A stretch of 64,000 nt of DNA from an uncultured Flavobacteriales bacterium. GTDB taxonomy: Bacteria; Bacteroidota; Bacteroidia; Flavobacteriales_F; PHOS-HE28. Below the pieces are notes generated by a model, which saw only the letters and a list, made by a program, of their open reading frames with translations, had not been told where the DNA came from and searched no databases. This document shows positions 41,768 to 49,881 of the stretch, piece after piece. Position 1 is the stretch's first letter, and each line of letters begins with the position of its first letter. The translations under genes were made by a program, and so were the position numbers. Where the stretch lies: assembly GCA_937872175.1 (NCBI GenBank), contig CALMPI010000024.1, positions 53,810-117,809 on the forward strand. The letters are read 5' to 3'.

Positions 41768-44164
41768 TCACAGATCCTCCCGCACCTTGTCGTGGCTCAG
41801 GTCGGTGATGAAGACCTCCAGCAGCTCCTGCACCACGATGTCGGGCTTCTCGCGGGTGACGATGTCGGGGATGAAGACCGGTGACCACACGTACACGCTG
41901 CGGCTGAAGTGCTCGCTGAGGTAGGGGATGAGGTAGACGGCAAAGGAGTCGCGGAACATCAGCAGCTTGGGCGCCTCGGGGTCGGGTCCCTGCTTGAACA
42001 CCGGGCGGTACTTGAAGAAGGCGGAGGCGGGCAGCTCCTCCTCGGCCAGGTCGCGCGCACGGAAGTCCTGCTTGGGCACCATCATGTAGGTGACGCGTGT
42101 GAGCTTGTCGTTGATGGCCAGCTGCAGGGCCAGGTCGCCCTGGTCGTTGGTGTCGGCCTCCACGATGTAGTCCTCGGGCAGGCAGGGCGAACCCACCGCG
42201 GGGTGGTCCTGGGCGATGCGGTCCATCAGCGTGCGGTAGCCCACGAAGGCGCCCCAGGGGTTCCAGTGGATGTCGGTGGTGTAGTAGGGGTCGCGCACGG
42301 CGCGGGCCTCGCGCAGCGGTGCGCGCATGTCGATGAAGGAGACCCCGGTGCGTTCGCGCAGGGCGGTGATCAGCTGGTCGAGGCCGCTGGTGCGGCCGGG
42401 CAGGGGCGCGTACTTGTCCGGCAGCTTGTCCGGGTAGATGGTGCTGGCCATCGGCGCCACGGTGAGGTAGTAGCTGATGCCCTGTTCGGCCAGCCAGCGC
42501 CGCCGCTTCTCCAGGCGTTCGCAGATCAACTGCAGCTCGTTCTCGCTGAAGATGGGCAGGTTGCGGTACTGGTCCACCACGCCCTTGCGCATCAGGAAGA
42601 GGTGGCCGTCCTTGCCGAAGACCACGTTGTCCGGCATGGGCGACGAGCGCAGCACGTAGGTGTGGAAGAGGGCGTTCCAGCGGAAGAGCAGCTTGCGGTA
42701 GCCGAAGTGGTCGCCGTAGTACTTGGTGTACTTCGCTGGGAACTGCTGGAGGCTGTGCATGCGGGCCAGCGGCTTCTCGGCCAGGGGGCGCTTCTCGGTG
42801 TCCTCCAGATAGGGTTCGATGGGCAGCCAGTCGGCGAGCAGGGGCAGCCAGAGCAGCAGCACGAAGGCGCCGGCCAGGGCGGCCTCGGTGGGGCGGGCGT
42901 TGCGGGCGGCGTGGTCCAGGGCGGGTGAGCGCCAGGCGCCCAGCAGGGCGAAGAGGCCGGTGACCAGGCCGATGCACAGCGGCAGCGGCCCGTTGCCCGA
43001 GCGCTCCTGCAGGTCCTCCACGCGCGTGCGCAGGTCCGTGTCGCAGTACAGGAAAGGGTCGTTGCCGCTGAAGACCAGGCGCAGGCCGCGTTCCGTCCTC
43101 TCCTTGATGCGCACCTGCTCGTTGGTGCCGAACAGGTCGAAGAGCTCCTCACTGGTGAAGGTCGTGCGCTCGTCGTTGCAGCGCAGCGTCAGGCCGCGGA
43201 TCAGCAGGCTGTCCTGCATGTTGCCCGGGTCGAAGCGCAGGAATCCGTACGCCGTGTCGGCCGGCATGCGGAAGCTCACCAGCTGAGGCCGGGGCGACCC
43301 GCTGAGCGAGGTGTTCACATAGAAGCCTTCCTTGAAGGCGCCGGGCTTGGCGGCGTGGAACACCTGGAAGTTGTCCCGGTGGGTGGCCACCAGGTCGAAC
43401 TCCACATGCACCGCGCGGTCCTTGAAGTGGATGCCGTTGGCCAGCCCCATGGCGAGCGTGCCCGCGGCGGCGGCGATGAACAGAGCGAGCAGTTTTCGAC
43501 GCGCGGGCACTGCGGGCCGTGGTGGTGCGTCGGTCCGCTGCATGCGCTCACCGCGCCGGGGGCGCAGCAGCAGGGTGAGCAGCAGGAAGGTGAGCGCACC
43601 GGCGAGGGCGGCGAGCGCGAAGGGGCGGATCACCGGGCGCACGGGGTCCATGGCTTCGGCGGTGAGGTCGGCGATGTCGCGCGTGGTGCTCAGGTAGGGG
43701 TCGTCGCCCGTGGCCACCAGGCGGATGGCATCGCGCACCGTGTCCAAGCTGAAGGGCTTCAGCTGGTGGGTGGGGGCGAAGAGCTCGGCGATGCGGTCGG
43801 GCCCGAGGCGCACGGTGCGGTAGGGACCGCGCAGCACCACGGCGTGCAGCAGCTGTTCGGTGGCGGCGGTGGCGGGGTCGATGCGCAGGCCCTGCACGCG
43901 CATCACCTCCGGCGGCAGGGTGAAGCGGAGGTGCTGGCGGGCGGCGTCGGCCTGGGCTTCCGCGGTGCGCATGCGTCCGGCGTCGTAGGCATAGGTGACA
44001 TCGTCCCAGAACAGCGTGTAGGTGTCGGCGTAGGTGGTGGTCACCTCCAGGTCCACCCGCAGGCCGGGTGCGGCGGGCTCCACGCGCAGGGCCCACCACG
44101 CGCCGAAGAACGCCAGGCAGGCGCCCAGCAGGGGCAGCCACAGGCGGCGAACGGCGGGGTCCAT
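41768..44164 (-). CDS. AlgX/AlgJ-like O-acetyltransferase-associated protein with duplicated N-terminal domain
   Basis: A 798-residue membrane protein. Two homologous units, each a membrane helix followed by a β-rich extracytoplasmic domain, occupy ~10-185 and ~215-395 (paired landmarks: LRIDPATAATEQLLHAVVLRG with LRFDPGNMQDSLLIRGLTLRC, and LVATGDDPYLSTTRDI with LVFSGNDPFLYCDTDL). After a further TM region comes an SGNH-like domain resembling AlgX/AlgJ: YTTDIHWNPWG (catalytic Asp/His) and LLMFRDSFAVY (serine block). It probably passes acetyl groups to a polysaccharide together with the MBOAT protein encoded 2 nt upstream. Confidence 0.85.
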   Translation of the reverse strand: MDPAVRRLWLPLLGACLAFFGAWWALRVEPAAPGLRVDLEVTTTYADTYTLFWDDVTYAYDAGRMRTAEAQADAARQHLRFTLPPEVMRVQGLRIDPATAATEQLLHAVVLRGPYRTVRLGPDRIAELFAPTHQLKPFSLDTVRDAIRLVATGDDPYLSTTRDIADLTAEAMDPVRPVIRPFALAALAGALTFLLLTLLLRPRRGERMQRTDAPPRPAVPARRKLLALFIAAAAGTLAMGLANGIHFKDRAVHVEFDLVATHRDNFQVFHAAKPGAFKEGFYVNTSLSGSPRPQLVSFRMPADTAYGFLRFDPGNMQDSLLIRGLTLRCNDERTTFTSEELFDLFGTNEQVRIKERTERGLRLVFSGNDPFLYCDTDLRTRVEDLQERSGNGPLPLCIGLVTGLFALLGAWRSPALDHAARNARPTEAALAGAFVLLLWLPLLADWLPIEPYLEDTEKRPLAEKPLARMHSLQQFPAKYTKYYGDHFGYRKLLFRWNALFHTYVLRSSPMPDNVVFGKDGHLFLMRKGVVDQYRNLPIFSENELQLICERLEKRRRWLAEQGISYYLTVAPMASTIYPDKLPDKYAPLPGRTSGLDQLITALRERTGVSFIDMRAPLREARAVRDPYYTTDIHWNPWGAFVGYRTLMDRIAQDHPAVGSPCLPEDYIVEADTNDQGDLALQLAINDKLTRVTYMMVPKQDFRARDLAEEELPASAFFKYRPVFKQGPDPEAPKLLMFRDSFAVYLIPYLSEHFSRSVYVWSPVFIPDIVTREKPDIVVQELLEVFITDLSHDKVREDL

Positions 44165-44166
44165 GG

Positions 44167-45594
44167 TCAGAAGCGGAAGTAGATGAACGGGCTGAAGGTG
44201 GTGCTGGCCACGGCCATGGCCACGCCCAGGAAGAGCAGGAGGAGACCGATGGCCTCCACAGCGCCGCGCAGACCGCCCGGCAGGTGGGGCTCGGTGCGTC
44301 GAAGGCCAATCCAGCGGCCCACGAGCGCGTGGGCGTTGAGGGCGCCGAGGACGCCGATCACGAGGGCGGTGAGCGTGGTGTGGGTGATGAAGAGCGCGGG
44401 CGGGTTCAGCTCAGCATCGCCGGGGATGGCGCCCACCATGGCGAGGATGGTGTGCCACGCCTCGGTGAGGTCGGTGATGCGGAAGAAGACCCAGGCCATC
44501 AGCACCACCAGCAGGGTGTAGACGTGGCCCACGAAGCGCGGGGCGCGGTCCAGCAGCCGGCCCAGGCCGGCGCGTTCGATCACCAGGAAGAGGCCGTGCA
44601 CCAGGCCCCACACCACGAAGTTCCAGCTGGCGCCGTGCCACAGGCCGGTGAGGACGAAGACGATGAAGAGGTTGAGGTAGGTGCGCCCCGTGCCCAGGCG
44701 GCTGCCGCCCAGCGGGATGTAGAGGTAGTCGCGGAACCAGGTGCTGAGGCTGATGTGCCAGCGCCGCCAGAACTCGCGCAGCGAGCGGGCGATGTACGGG
44801 CGGTCGAAGTTCTCCAGGAACTCGAAGCCCAGCATGCGGCCCAGGCCGATGGCCATGTCGCTGTAGCCGCTGAAGTCGAAGTAGATCTGCACGGCGTAGG
44901 CCACGGCGCCGAGCCAGGCGCTGGCCATCGGCAGTTCGTCCGCCGGCACCGCGAAGACCCCGTCGGCGATGCGGGCGCAGTGGTCGGCGATGAGGACCTT
45001 CTTGGCCAGGCCCACGATGAAGCGGCGCGCCCCGCTGGCGAAGCCGGGCAGGGTGGTGGCGCGGTCGGCGATCTGCCGGGCCACGTCGTGGTAGCGCACG
45101 ATGGGGCCGGCGATGAGCTGGGGGAAGAGGCTGATGTAGAGCGCGAGCGGGCCCGGGCGCTGCTGGGCCTGGGCCGTGCCGCGGTACACGTCGATGGCGT
45201 AGCTCATCCCCTGGAAGATGAAGAAGGAGATGCCGATGGGCAGGTGCACCGGGGCAAGCTGGACCGGGGCCAGGCCGAAGGTGGCCGTCACCGCGTTGAC
45301 GCTGTCGACCAGGAAGTTGGCGTACTTGAAGGCGGCAAGCACCAGCAGGTTGAGGGCGACGGCCACGCCCACCCACAGGCGGGAGCGCACACCACGGTGG
45401 ATCGCCAGGCCGCACAGGTGGTTCACCAGCACGGTGGCCAGCATCAGCAGCACATAGGCGCCTTCACCCCAGGCGTAGAACAGCAGGCTGGCCAGCAGCA
45501 ACACCGTGTTCTGCCCCCGGCGGCCGAAAAGCCATACCGCCAGCAGCGTCAGCGGAAGGAAGAGGAAGAGGAAGACCGGCGAACTGAAGACCAT
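44167..45594 (-). CDS. MBOAT-family O-acyltransferase (AlgI-like)
   Basis: A 475-residue membrane-bound O-acyltransferase with about eleven TM segments. Conserved MBOAT blocks are GISFFIFQGMSYAIDVYRG, FSGYSDMAIGLGRMLGFEF, EFWRRWHISLSTWFRDYLYIPLGG and the catalytic-histidine motif VFVLTGLWHGASWNFVVWG. It moves acetyl groups across the inner membrane for polysaccharide O-acetylation. Pairing with the AlgX-like gene 2 nt downstream is the usual arrangement. No alginate synthesis genes are present, so another glycan is the target. A TACTTTAG element is at 45607-45614. Confidence 0.95.
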   Translation of the reverse strand: MVFSSPVFLFLFLPLTLLAVWLFGRRGQNTVLLLASLLFYAWGEGAYVLLMLATVLVNHLCGLAIHRGVRSRLWVGVAVALNLLVLAAFKYANFLVDSVNAVTATFGLAPVQLAPVHLPIGISFFIFQGMSYAIDVYRGTAQAQQRPGPLALYISLFPQLIAGPIVRYHDVARQIADRATTLPGFASGARRFIVGLAKKVLIADHCARIADGVFAVPADELPMASAWLGAVAYAVQIYFDFSGYSDMAIGLGRMLGFEFLENFDRPYIARSLREFWRRWHISLSTWFRDYLYIPLGGSRLGTGRTYLNLFIVFVLTGLWHGASWNFVVWGLVHGLFLVIERAGLGRLLDRAPRFVGHVYTLLVVLMAWVFFRITDLTEAWHTILAMVGAIPGDAELNPPALFITHTTLTALVIGVLGALNAHALVGRWIGLRRTEPHLPGGLRGAVEAIGLLLLFLGVAMAVASTTFSPFIYFRF

Positions 45595-45606
45595 GGACGC
45601 GGGCGG

Positions 45607-45614
45607 CTAAAGTA
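45607..45614 (-). promoter_or_regulatory. promoter-like element TACTTTAG
   Basis: Minus-strand TAnnTTTG-like element 12 nt upstream of the MBOAT gene. Confidence 0.4.
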
Positions 45615-45684
45615 GACCGCGTCATCCACCGGTGCCGGTGGAATGTCATGTTAAGGCAATGTAAAGTTCCGGTGAAACGATCCT

Positions 45685-45692
45685 TACCTTGC
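45685..45692 (+). promoter_or_regulatory. promoter -7-like element TACCTTGC
   Basis: Plus-strand element 28 nt before the ATG at 45721. Confidence 0.45.
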
Positions 45693-45720
45693 GGACGTTC
45701 AACCGGCAAACTCATCCGCC

Positions 45721-46116
45721 ATGCGCACCCTTCTGGCCCTCTTCGCCTTCGCAGCGTTCGCTCCGGTGAGCGCGCAGGAGCTGCTCAAGCAGGAACACCA
45801 TGCGAACGGCCGGTTGAAGAGCACGCTGTACCGCGAGGGTGGTGCGGTGCACTTCATCACCTACTTCGAGAGCGGCCGCGTGAAGGAGATGGGCGCCTTC
45901 CGCGACGGACGACGCGACGGGGTGTGGCAGCAGTTCGCCGCGAACGGTGTCTTGTTGACGCGGGCGGAGTTCGACCGGGGCGCGCGCGCCGGTACCTGGG
46001 AGCTTCGCGACCCGTTCAATGGCAACTCGGGCCGCCTGCGCTTCAACGAGGGCCGGCTGGTGGACGGGGCGCAGTACGACCCGGAGGGCCGCCTGCTGGC
46101 GGCGCGCAGTTACTGA
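45721..46116 (+). CDS. exported MORN/YwqK-type repeat protein
   Basis: A 131-residue protein with a signal peptide (MRTLLALFAFAAFAPVSAQ) and about four ~23-residue repeats of the MORN_2/YwqK type (HHANGRLKSTLYREGG, FESGRVKEMGAFRDGRRDGVWQQFAANG, DRGARAGTWELRD). Such small periplasmic proteins are frequent in Bacteroidota. YwqK of Bacillus is an antitoxin, but no toxin is adjacent here, so that role should not be assumed. Confidence 0.85.
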   Translation: MRTLLALFAFAAFAPVSAQELLKQEHHANGRLKSTLYREGGAVHFITYFESGRVKEMGAFRDGRRDGVWQQFAANGVLLTRAEFDRGARAGTWELRDPFNGNSGRLRFNEGRLVDGAQYDPEGRLLAARSY

Positions 46117-46133
46117 GCCACGTCGTTCGGGGA

Positions 46134-46565
46134 TCAGCCCCGCTGGAACACCGCGTCGGGGTCGGCGAAGGCCTTGAACTCGATGGCATGGCCGTCGGGG
46201 TCCTCGATGAAGAGGCTCATCTGTTCACCCACTTCGCCCTTCATCACGGTGCGGGGCTCGATGAAGAAGGGATGCCCCAACTTCTTGAGCTTGTCGCGGA
46301 GCTTCTTCCAGTCGCTGATGGACAGCACGATGCCCCAGTGTTCGCTGGGCACACCGGTGGGTGAGGCGGGGCTCTTGGGGTTGTAGATGCGGGCGGTCTT
46401 GATCAGCTTGGGCACCTCCTGGATGGTCAGTTGGTGGCCGAAGAAGTCGTAGTCCACCCAGGTCGCGGCACTGCGGCCTTCCTTGCAGCCGAGGAACTTG
46501 CCGTAGAAGGCCTTGATGCGCTTGAGGTCCGTGGTGGCGAAGGCGAGGTGGAAGATGCCTGTCAT
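46134..46565 (-). CDS. VOC superfamily (glyoxalase/bleomycin-resistance-like) protein
   Basis: A 143-residue protein with paired βαβββ units: FHLAFATTDLKRIKAFYGKFLGC at the N-terminus and the C-terminal EDPDGHAIEFKAF. Metal ligand candidates are His6, a His in SEHWGIVLS and the Glu in IEFK, a normal set. Substrate cannot be told. Its promoter element TACTTTCG lies at 46589-46596, touching the terminator of the upstream gene. Confidence 0.9.
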   Translation of the reverse strand: MTGIFHLAFATTDLKRIKAFYGKFLGCKEGRSAATWVDYDFFGHQLTIQEVPKLIKTARIYNPKSPASPTGVPSEHWGIVLSISDWKKLRDKLKKLGHPFFIEPRTVMKGEVGEQMSLFIEDPDGHAIEFKAFADPDAVFQRG

Positions 46566-46588
46566 GGTGGGTGAGGGCCAGGGTCGCC

Positions 46589-46596
46589 CGAAAGTA
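46589..46596 (-). promoter_or_regulatory. promoter -7-like element TACTTTCG
   Basis: Minus-strand element 23 nt before the VOC gene start. Confidence 0.4.
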
Positions 46597-46598
46597 CC

Positions 46599-46626
46599 GA
46601 GGGCCTGCGCGGAAGCACAGGCCCTC
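46599..46626 (-). terminator. hairpin terminator after the acidic protein gene
   Basis: GAGGGCCTG and CAGGCCCTC form a 9-bp or longer stem with a short loop, about 50 nt after the stop at 46676. Confidence 0.6.
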
Positions 46627-46675
46627 GGGTGCGGGTTATGAGCAGCGCCCGGTTGGTGGGCCTGCTGCCGCCCGG

Positions 46676-47074
46676 TCAGTCCTCGTCGTCGTCGGCCCCG
46701 TCCTCGTCACCGCCGTCATCCTCGTCCGCATCGTCGTCCTCCCCCTCGTCGGCGTCCTCCTCCTCCCCGGCGTCGTCCGCATCGTCCTTCTCCTCGTCGC
46801 CGCCCTCCAGGCCGTCGGCTTCAATGTCGTCGGACACGGCGGCGGCGCCCTCGTCCTGGTCGAGGAACTCCTCGATCTCCGCGCGGCTCTCGGGGTTGAT
46901 CTTGATGAGGTAGATGGCCTCGCTGGTGCGCAGTTCGATCACGCGGAGCGTTTCGCCCTTGGCCGTGCTGATGGCACGGATGTGCGAGTTGTCGATGCCG
47001 TCGGGATACTGCTCCTGCAGCTTCTCGCGCAGCTCGTCGGTGAGGGTGTTGAAGGAGCGGATCAGGCGTTGCAT
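46676..47074 (-). CDS. small protein with extremely acidic C-terminal tail
   Basis: A 132-residue protein. Residues 1-75 form a compact domain (MQRLIRSFNTLTDELREKLQEQYPDG … LRVIELRTSEAIYLIKIN). The last ~55 residues are almost only Asp, Glu, Ala and Gly. Bacteroidota homologues are uncharacterised and sometimes mis-annotated as DNA primase. It starts 7 nt after the deoxyhypusine-synthase-like gene, so it is probably in that operon. The acidic tail could bind basic proteins; this is inference. Confidence 0.8.
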   Translation of the reverse strand: MQRLIRSFNTLTDELREKLQEQYPDGIDNSHIRAISTAKGETLRVIELRTSEAIYLIKINPESRAEIEEFLDQDEGAAAVSDDIEADGLEGGDEEKDDADDAGEEEDADEGEDDDADEDDGGDEDGADDDED

Positions 47075-47081
47075 GGCGGGA

Positions 47082-48056
47082 TCACATGTCCAGGATGTAG
47101 GCGAAGATCAGCGGGGCCACAATAGTAGCATCGCTTTCGATGATGTACTTCGGGGTGTCGATGTCCAGTTTGCCCCAGGTGATCTTCTCGTTGGGCACGG
47201 CACCGCTGTAGCTGCCGTAGCTGGTGGTGCTGTCGCTGATCTGGCAGAAGTAGCTCCAGAAGGGCACCTCCTCGCGCTGGAGGTCCTGGTGCAGCATGGG
47301 CACCACGCAGATGGGGAAGTCGCCCGCGATGCCGCCGCCGATCTGGAAGAAGCCGATGCCCTCGCGGCCGGCCTCGCGGGTGTACCAGTCGGCCAGCCAG
47401 ATCATGTACTCGATGCCGCTCTTCATCATGGACGGCTTGCAATCACCGGTGATGCAGTGGCCGGCGAAGATGTTGCCCAGGGTGCTGTCCTCCCAGCCCG
47501 GGCAGATGATGGGCAGGTTGCGCTCCGCGGCGGCCACCATCCAGCTGTCCTTGGGGTCGATCTGGTAGTACTGCTGGAGCACGCCGGAGTTGATCATCGC
47601 GTAGAAGTACTCGTGCGGGAACCGGCGGTTGCCGCTCTTGTCGTCGGCGGTCCACAGGTCCAGCACGTGCTTCTCGAGGCGGCGGAAGGCCTCATGCTCG
47701 GGGATGCAGGTGTCGGTCACCCGGTTCATGCCACGGTCCAGGAGGTCGCGCTCCTGTTGCGGGGTGAGGTCGCGGTAGTGGGGGATGCGCTCGTAGTGGT
47801 CGTGGGCCACCAGGTTCATCACGTCCTCCTCGAGGTTGGCGCCGGTGCAGCTGATGATGTCGACCTGTCCCTGGCGGATCATCTCGGCCAGGATCTTGCC
47901 GAGCTCACCGGTGCTCATGGCGCCGGCCAGGGACACGAGCATCTTGCGGCCGGCGGCCTTGTGGGCCTTGTAACCCTTGGCGGCATCCACCAGGGCGGCG
48001 GCGTTGAAGTGCAGGAAGTGCTTCTCCAGGAAGGCGGAGATGGGGCGTGCGCTCAT
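47082..48056 (-). CDS. deoxyhypusine synthase-family protein
   Basis: A 324-residue NAD-dependent aminobutyl-transferase fold. The N-terminal LVSLAGAMSTGELGKILAEMI and IDIISCTGANLEEDVMNL-type blocks are NAD-site motifs of the family. PIICPGWEDSTLGN, FFQIGGGIAGDFPICVVPML and the catalytic-lysine region KITWGKLDIDTPKYIIESDATIVAPLIFA are conserved. Bacteria lack eIF5A, so true deoxyhypusine formation is unlikely. Homospermidine synthesis or another aminobutyl transfer is a reasonable alternative, supported by the arginine decarboxylase gene just upstream. It has its own promoter-like element at 48103-48110. Confidence 0.9.
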   Translation of the reverse strand: MSARPISAFLEKHFLHFNAAALVDAAKGYKAHKAAGRKMLVSLAGAMSTGELGKILAEMIRQGQVDIISCTGANLEEDVMNLVAHDHYERIPHYRDLTPQQERDLLDRGMNRVTDTCIPEHEAFRRLEKHVLDLWTADDKSGNRRFPHEYFYAMINSGVLQQYYQIDPKDSWMVAAAERNLPIICPGWEDSTLGNIFAGHCITGDCKPSMMKSGIEYMIWLADWYTREAGREGIGFFQIGGGIAGDFPICVVPMLHQDLQREEVPFWSYFCQISDSTTSYGSYSGAVPNEKITWGKLDIDTPKYIIESDATIVAPLIFAYILDM

Positions 48057-48102
48057 CAGGGGGGTGTTGTGGAAGGCTCCCGTCGGGAGGGAGCGACGGG
48101 GC

Positions 48103-48110
48103 GAAAGATA
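48103..48110 (-). promoter_or_regulatory. promoter-like element TATCTTTC
   Basis: Minus-strand element 46 nt before the start at 48056. Downstream, 48070-48100 holds a small CTCCC/GGGAG hairpin. Confidence 0.3.
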
Positions 48111-48144
48111 GAAGCGGAGGGTGGACGGTGCGGATGGCGACCGG

Positions 48145-49560
48145 CTACTTGCGCACGGGCTCCTCGACGGGCAGGTAGCCCAGCAGTTGCAGCATGCGTT
48201 CGGCGCTCTGTTCGGGCGCGAAGAGGCGGTCGGTGAGGGAGCCGTCCGGCGCGCGGTCCAGCAGCACGTGCTTGGGCTTGGGGATCAGGCAGTGCTGGAT
48301 GCCGCCGAAGCCGCCCAGCGTGTCCTGGTAGGCGCCGGTGTTGAAGAAGCCGATGAACTGGCGGCGGTCCTCGCGGAAGCGCGGCAGGTAGATGGCGTTG
48401 ATGTGCTGCTCGCTGTTGTAGTAGTCGTCGCTGTCGCAGGTCATGCCGCCCAGGAACACGCGTTCATACTCGTCGGCCCAGTTGTTCACGGGCAGCATGA
48501 TGAAGCGTTTGCTGATGGCCCAGGTGTCCGGGAGGGTGGTCATGAAGCTGCCGTCGATCATGTTCCAGCGCTCCTTCTCGTTCTGCTTCTTCTGGTGCAC
48601 GATGCTGAAGAAGGTGGCGCCGCTGTCGCTGACGGTGAAGCTGCCGAACTCGCTGTAGATGTGGGGCTCCTTCACCTTGTTCTCCGCGCAGATGTCCTTG
48701 ATGCGGCCGGTGATCTCGCCGATCATGTAGTCGAGGTCGAAGCTGAAGTTGAGGCTGTTCTTGATGGGCAGGCCGCCGCCGATGTCGAGCGTGTCCAGGG
48801 TGGGGCAGAGCTTCTTGAGGTCGCAGTACACGTTGACGCACTTGCTGAGCTCGTTCCAGTAGTAGGCCGTGTCGGTGATGCCGGTGTTGATGAAGAAGTG
48901 CATCAGCTTGAGGCGGAACTTGCGCTGCTTGCTGACGTTGCGCATGTAGAAGGGGATGATGTCCTTGTAGCCGATGCCCAGGCGGCTGGTGTAGAACTCG
49001 AACTTGGGGGCCTCCTCGGCGGCGATGCGGATGCCGATGTCGCAGGGGCCGGTGATCACCTCGTCCAGCTGGTAGATCTCGGCCATGTTGTCGATGATGG
49101 GCACCACGCGCAGGCCGGCGTTGGCCAGGCGGCCGATGTTGCGGATGTAGCGCTCGTCCTTGAAACCGTTGCACAGGATGATGGCGTCCTTGGGCATGCG
49201 GCCGCGCTCCAGCAGCAGCTCGATCATCTCCAGGTCGTAGGCGCTGCTGGTCTCCAGGGTCACGCCCTTGTCCAGCACCTTGTCGATGATGTAGCTGAAG
49301 TGGTTGCTCTTGGTGCAGTAGAAGTAGGTGTACTCGCCCTGGTAGTCGTGCTCCTTGAAGGCCTTGGCGAAGCTGTTCCGGGCGAGGTCGATCTTCTCGC
49401 CGATCTTGGGCAGATAGGTCACGCGCACCGGTGTGCCGTACTTCTCCAGCAGGGGCACCAGGTCCACGCCGTTCCAGGTGAGGCGGTCGCCGTCCAGACC
49501 GAACTCGTCCTTCGGGAAGTCGAAGGTCTGCTCGATAAGGTCGATGTAGCGGGTCTTCAT
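48145..49560 (-). CDS. speA: arginine decarboxylase (fold III, PLP)
   Basis: A 471-residue alanine-racemase-fold decarboxylase converting arginine to agmatine. The PLP lysine is Lys84 in FYCTKSNHFSY. The glycine-rich phosphate loop is LDIGGGLPIKNS, and the substrate-side motif MTCDSDDYY lies near the C-terminus. Length and motifs match the shorter Bacteroidota arginine decarboxylases, not the 630-residue E. coli SpeA. Its start codon overlaps the stop of a 50-codon ORF. Agmatinase, often next to it in relatives, is not in this window. Confidence 0.88.
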   Translation of the reverse strand: MKTRYIDLIEQTFDFPKDEFGLDGDRLTWNGVDLVPLLEKYGTPVRVTYLPKIGEKIDLARNSFAKAFKEHDYQGEYTYFYCTKSNHFSYIIDKVLDKGVTLETSSAYDLEMIELLLERGRMPKDAIILCNGFKDERYIRNIGRLANAGLRVVPIIDNMAEIYQLDEVITGPCDIGIRIAAEEAPKFEFYTSRLGIGYKDIIPFYMRNVSKQRKFRLKLMHFFINTGITDTAYYWNELSKCVNVYCDLKKLCPTLDTLDIGGGLPIKNSLNFSFDLDYMIGEITGRIKDICAENKVKEPHIYSEFGSFTVSDSGATFFSIVHQKKQNEKERWNMIDGSFMTTLPDTWAISKRFIMLPVNNWADEYERVFLGGMTCDSDDYYNSEQHINAIYLPRFREDRRQFIGFFNTGAYQDTLGGFGGIQHCLIPKPKHVLLDRAPDGSLTDRLFAPEQSAERMLQLLGYLPVEEPVRK

Positions 49561-49709
49561 GCGTGGATGGAACGGATGGGCGGGTCGGTGTGTGCGATGG
49601 AGGCCGCGTCCCCGAAGTGCGGACGGGTGTGGCGGGTTGGTGCCGGAACGGGCGGAAGAGCGTGCGCGAGGACGGCGGAGGAGGGCCGGTGGGGCACGCG
49701 CGCGTTCAT
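49557..49709 (-). CDS. possible 50-residue leader ORF overlapping speA
   Basis: ATG at 49707-49709 opens 50 codons ending in a stop that overlaps the speA ATG by 4 nt (ATGA). The product is Pro/His/Arg-rich with no recognisable domain, so coding is uncertain. Its start overlaps the stop of the preceding 36-codon ORF (TGATG). Confidence 0.3.
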   Translation of the reverse strand: MNARVPHRPSSAVLAHALPPVPAPTRHTRPHFGDAASIAHTDPPIRSIHA

Positions 49710-49819
49710 CAGCGGAAGGCGGTGGCGGGCGTCCCGTGCGGCACGAAGGCCGCGCCGCCCACGGCGATGAGCAGGGCGGACCACGTCTGGTCGGAGAGGC
49801 CGGGGGCGCGCTTGGTCAT
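49709..49819 (-). CDS. possible 36-residue leader ORF ahead of speA
   Basis: ATG at 49817-49819, 11 nt after a perfect TACTTTTG element, opens MTKRAPGLSDQTWSALLIAV and ends after 36 residues with a weakly hydrophobic middle. It overlaps the next small ORF by 1 nt. These two ORFs fill the 320-nt gap 49561-49881, which is otherwise empty. Confidence 0.35.
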   Translation of the reverse strand: MTKRAPGLSDQTWSALLIAVGGAAFVPHGTPATAFR

Positions 49820-49830
49820 GGACGAGGTGG

Positions 49831-49838
49831 CAAAAGTA
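49831..49838 (-). promoter_or_regulatory. promoter -7 element TACTTTTG
   Basis: Perfect TAnnTTTG on the minus strand. It would give speA an approximately 265-nt leader containing the two small ORFs. Confidence 0.55.
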
Positions 49839-49881
49839 GCGGGTGAAGGGAGCCTGTGGAGCGACCGTTGAAAAAAGCGGT

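Noticed and set aside
41768..45594. Alginate biosynthesis locus
   Set aside because: Only the acetylation pair is present; no alginate polymerase, epimerase or lyase gene lies nearby.
44068..45615. 515-residue plus-strand open frame opposite the MBOAT gene
   Set aside because: Antisense shadow; the minus-strand MBOAT protein has all family motifs.
45721..46116. YwqK-type toxin-antitoxin system
   Set aside because: No toxin gene is adjacent and the protein has a signal peptide; only the repeat type is shared.
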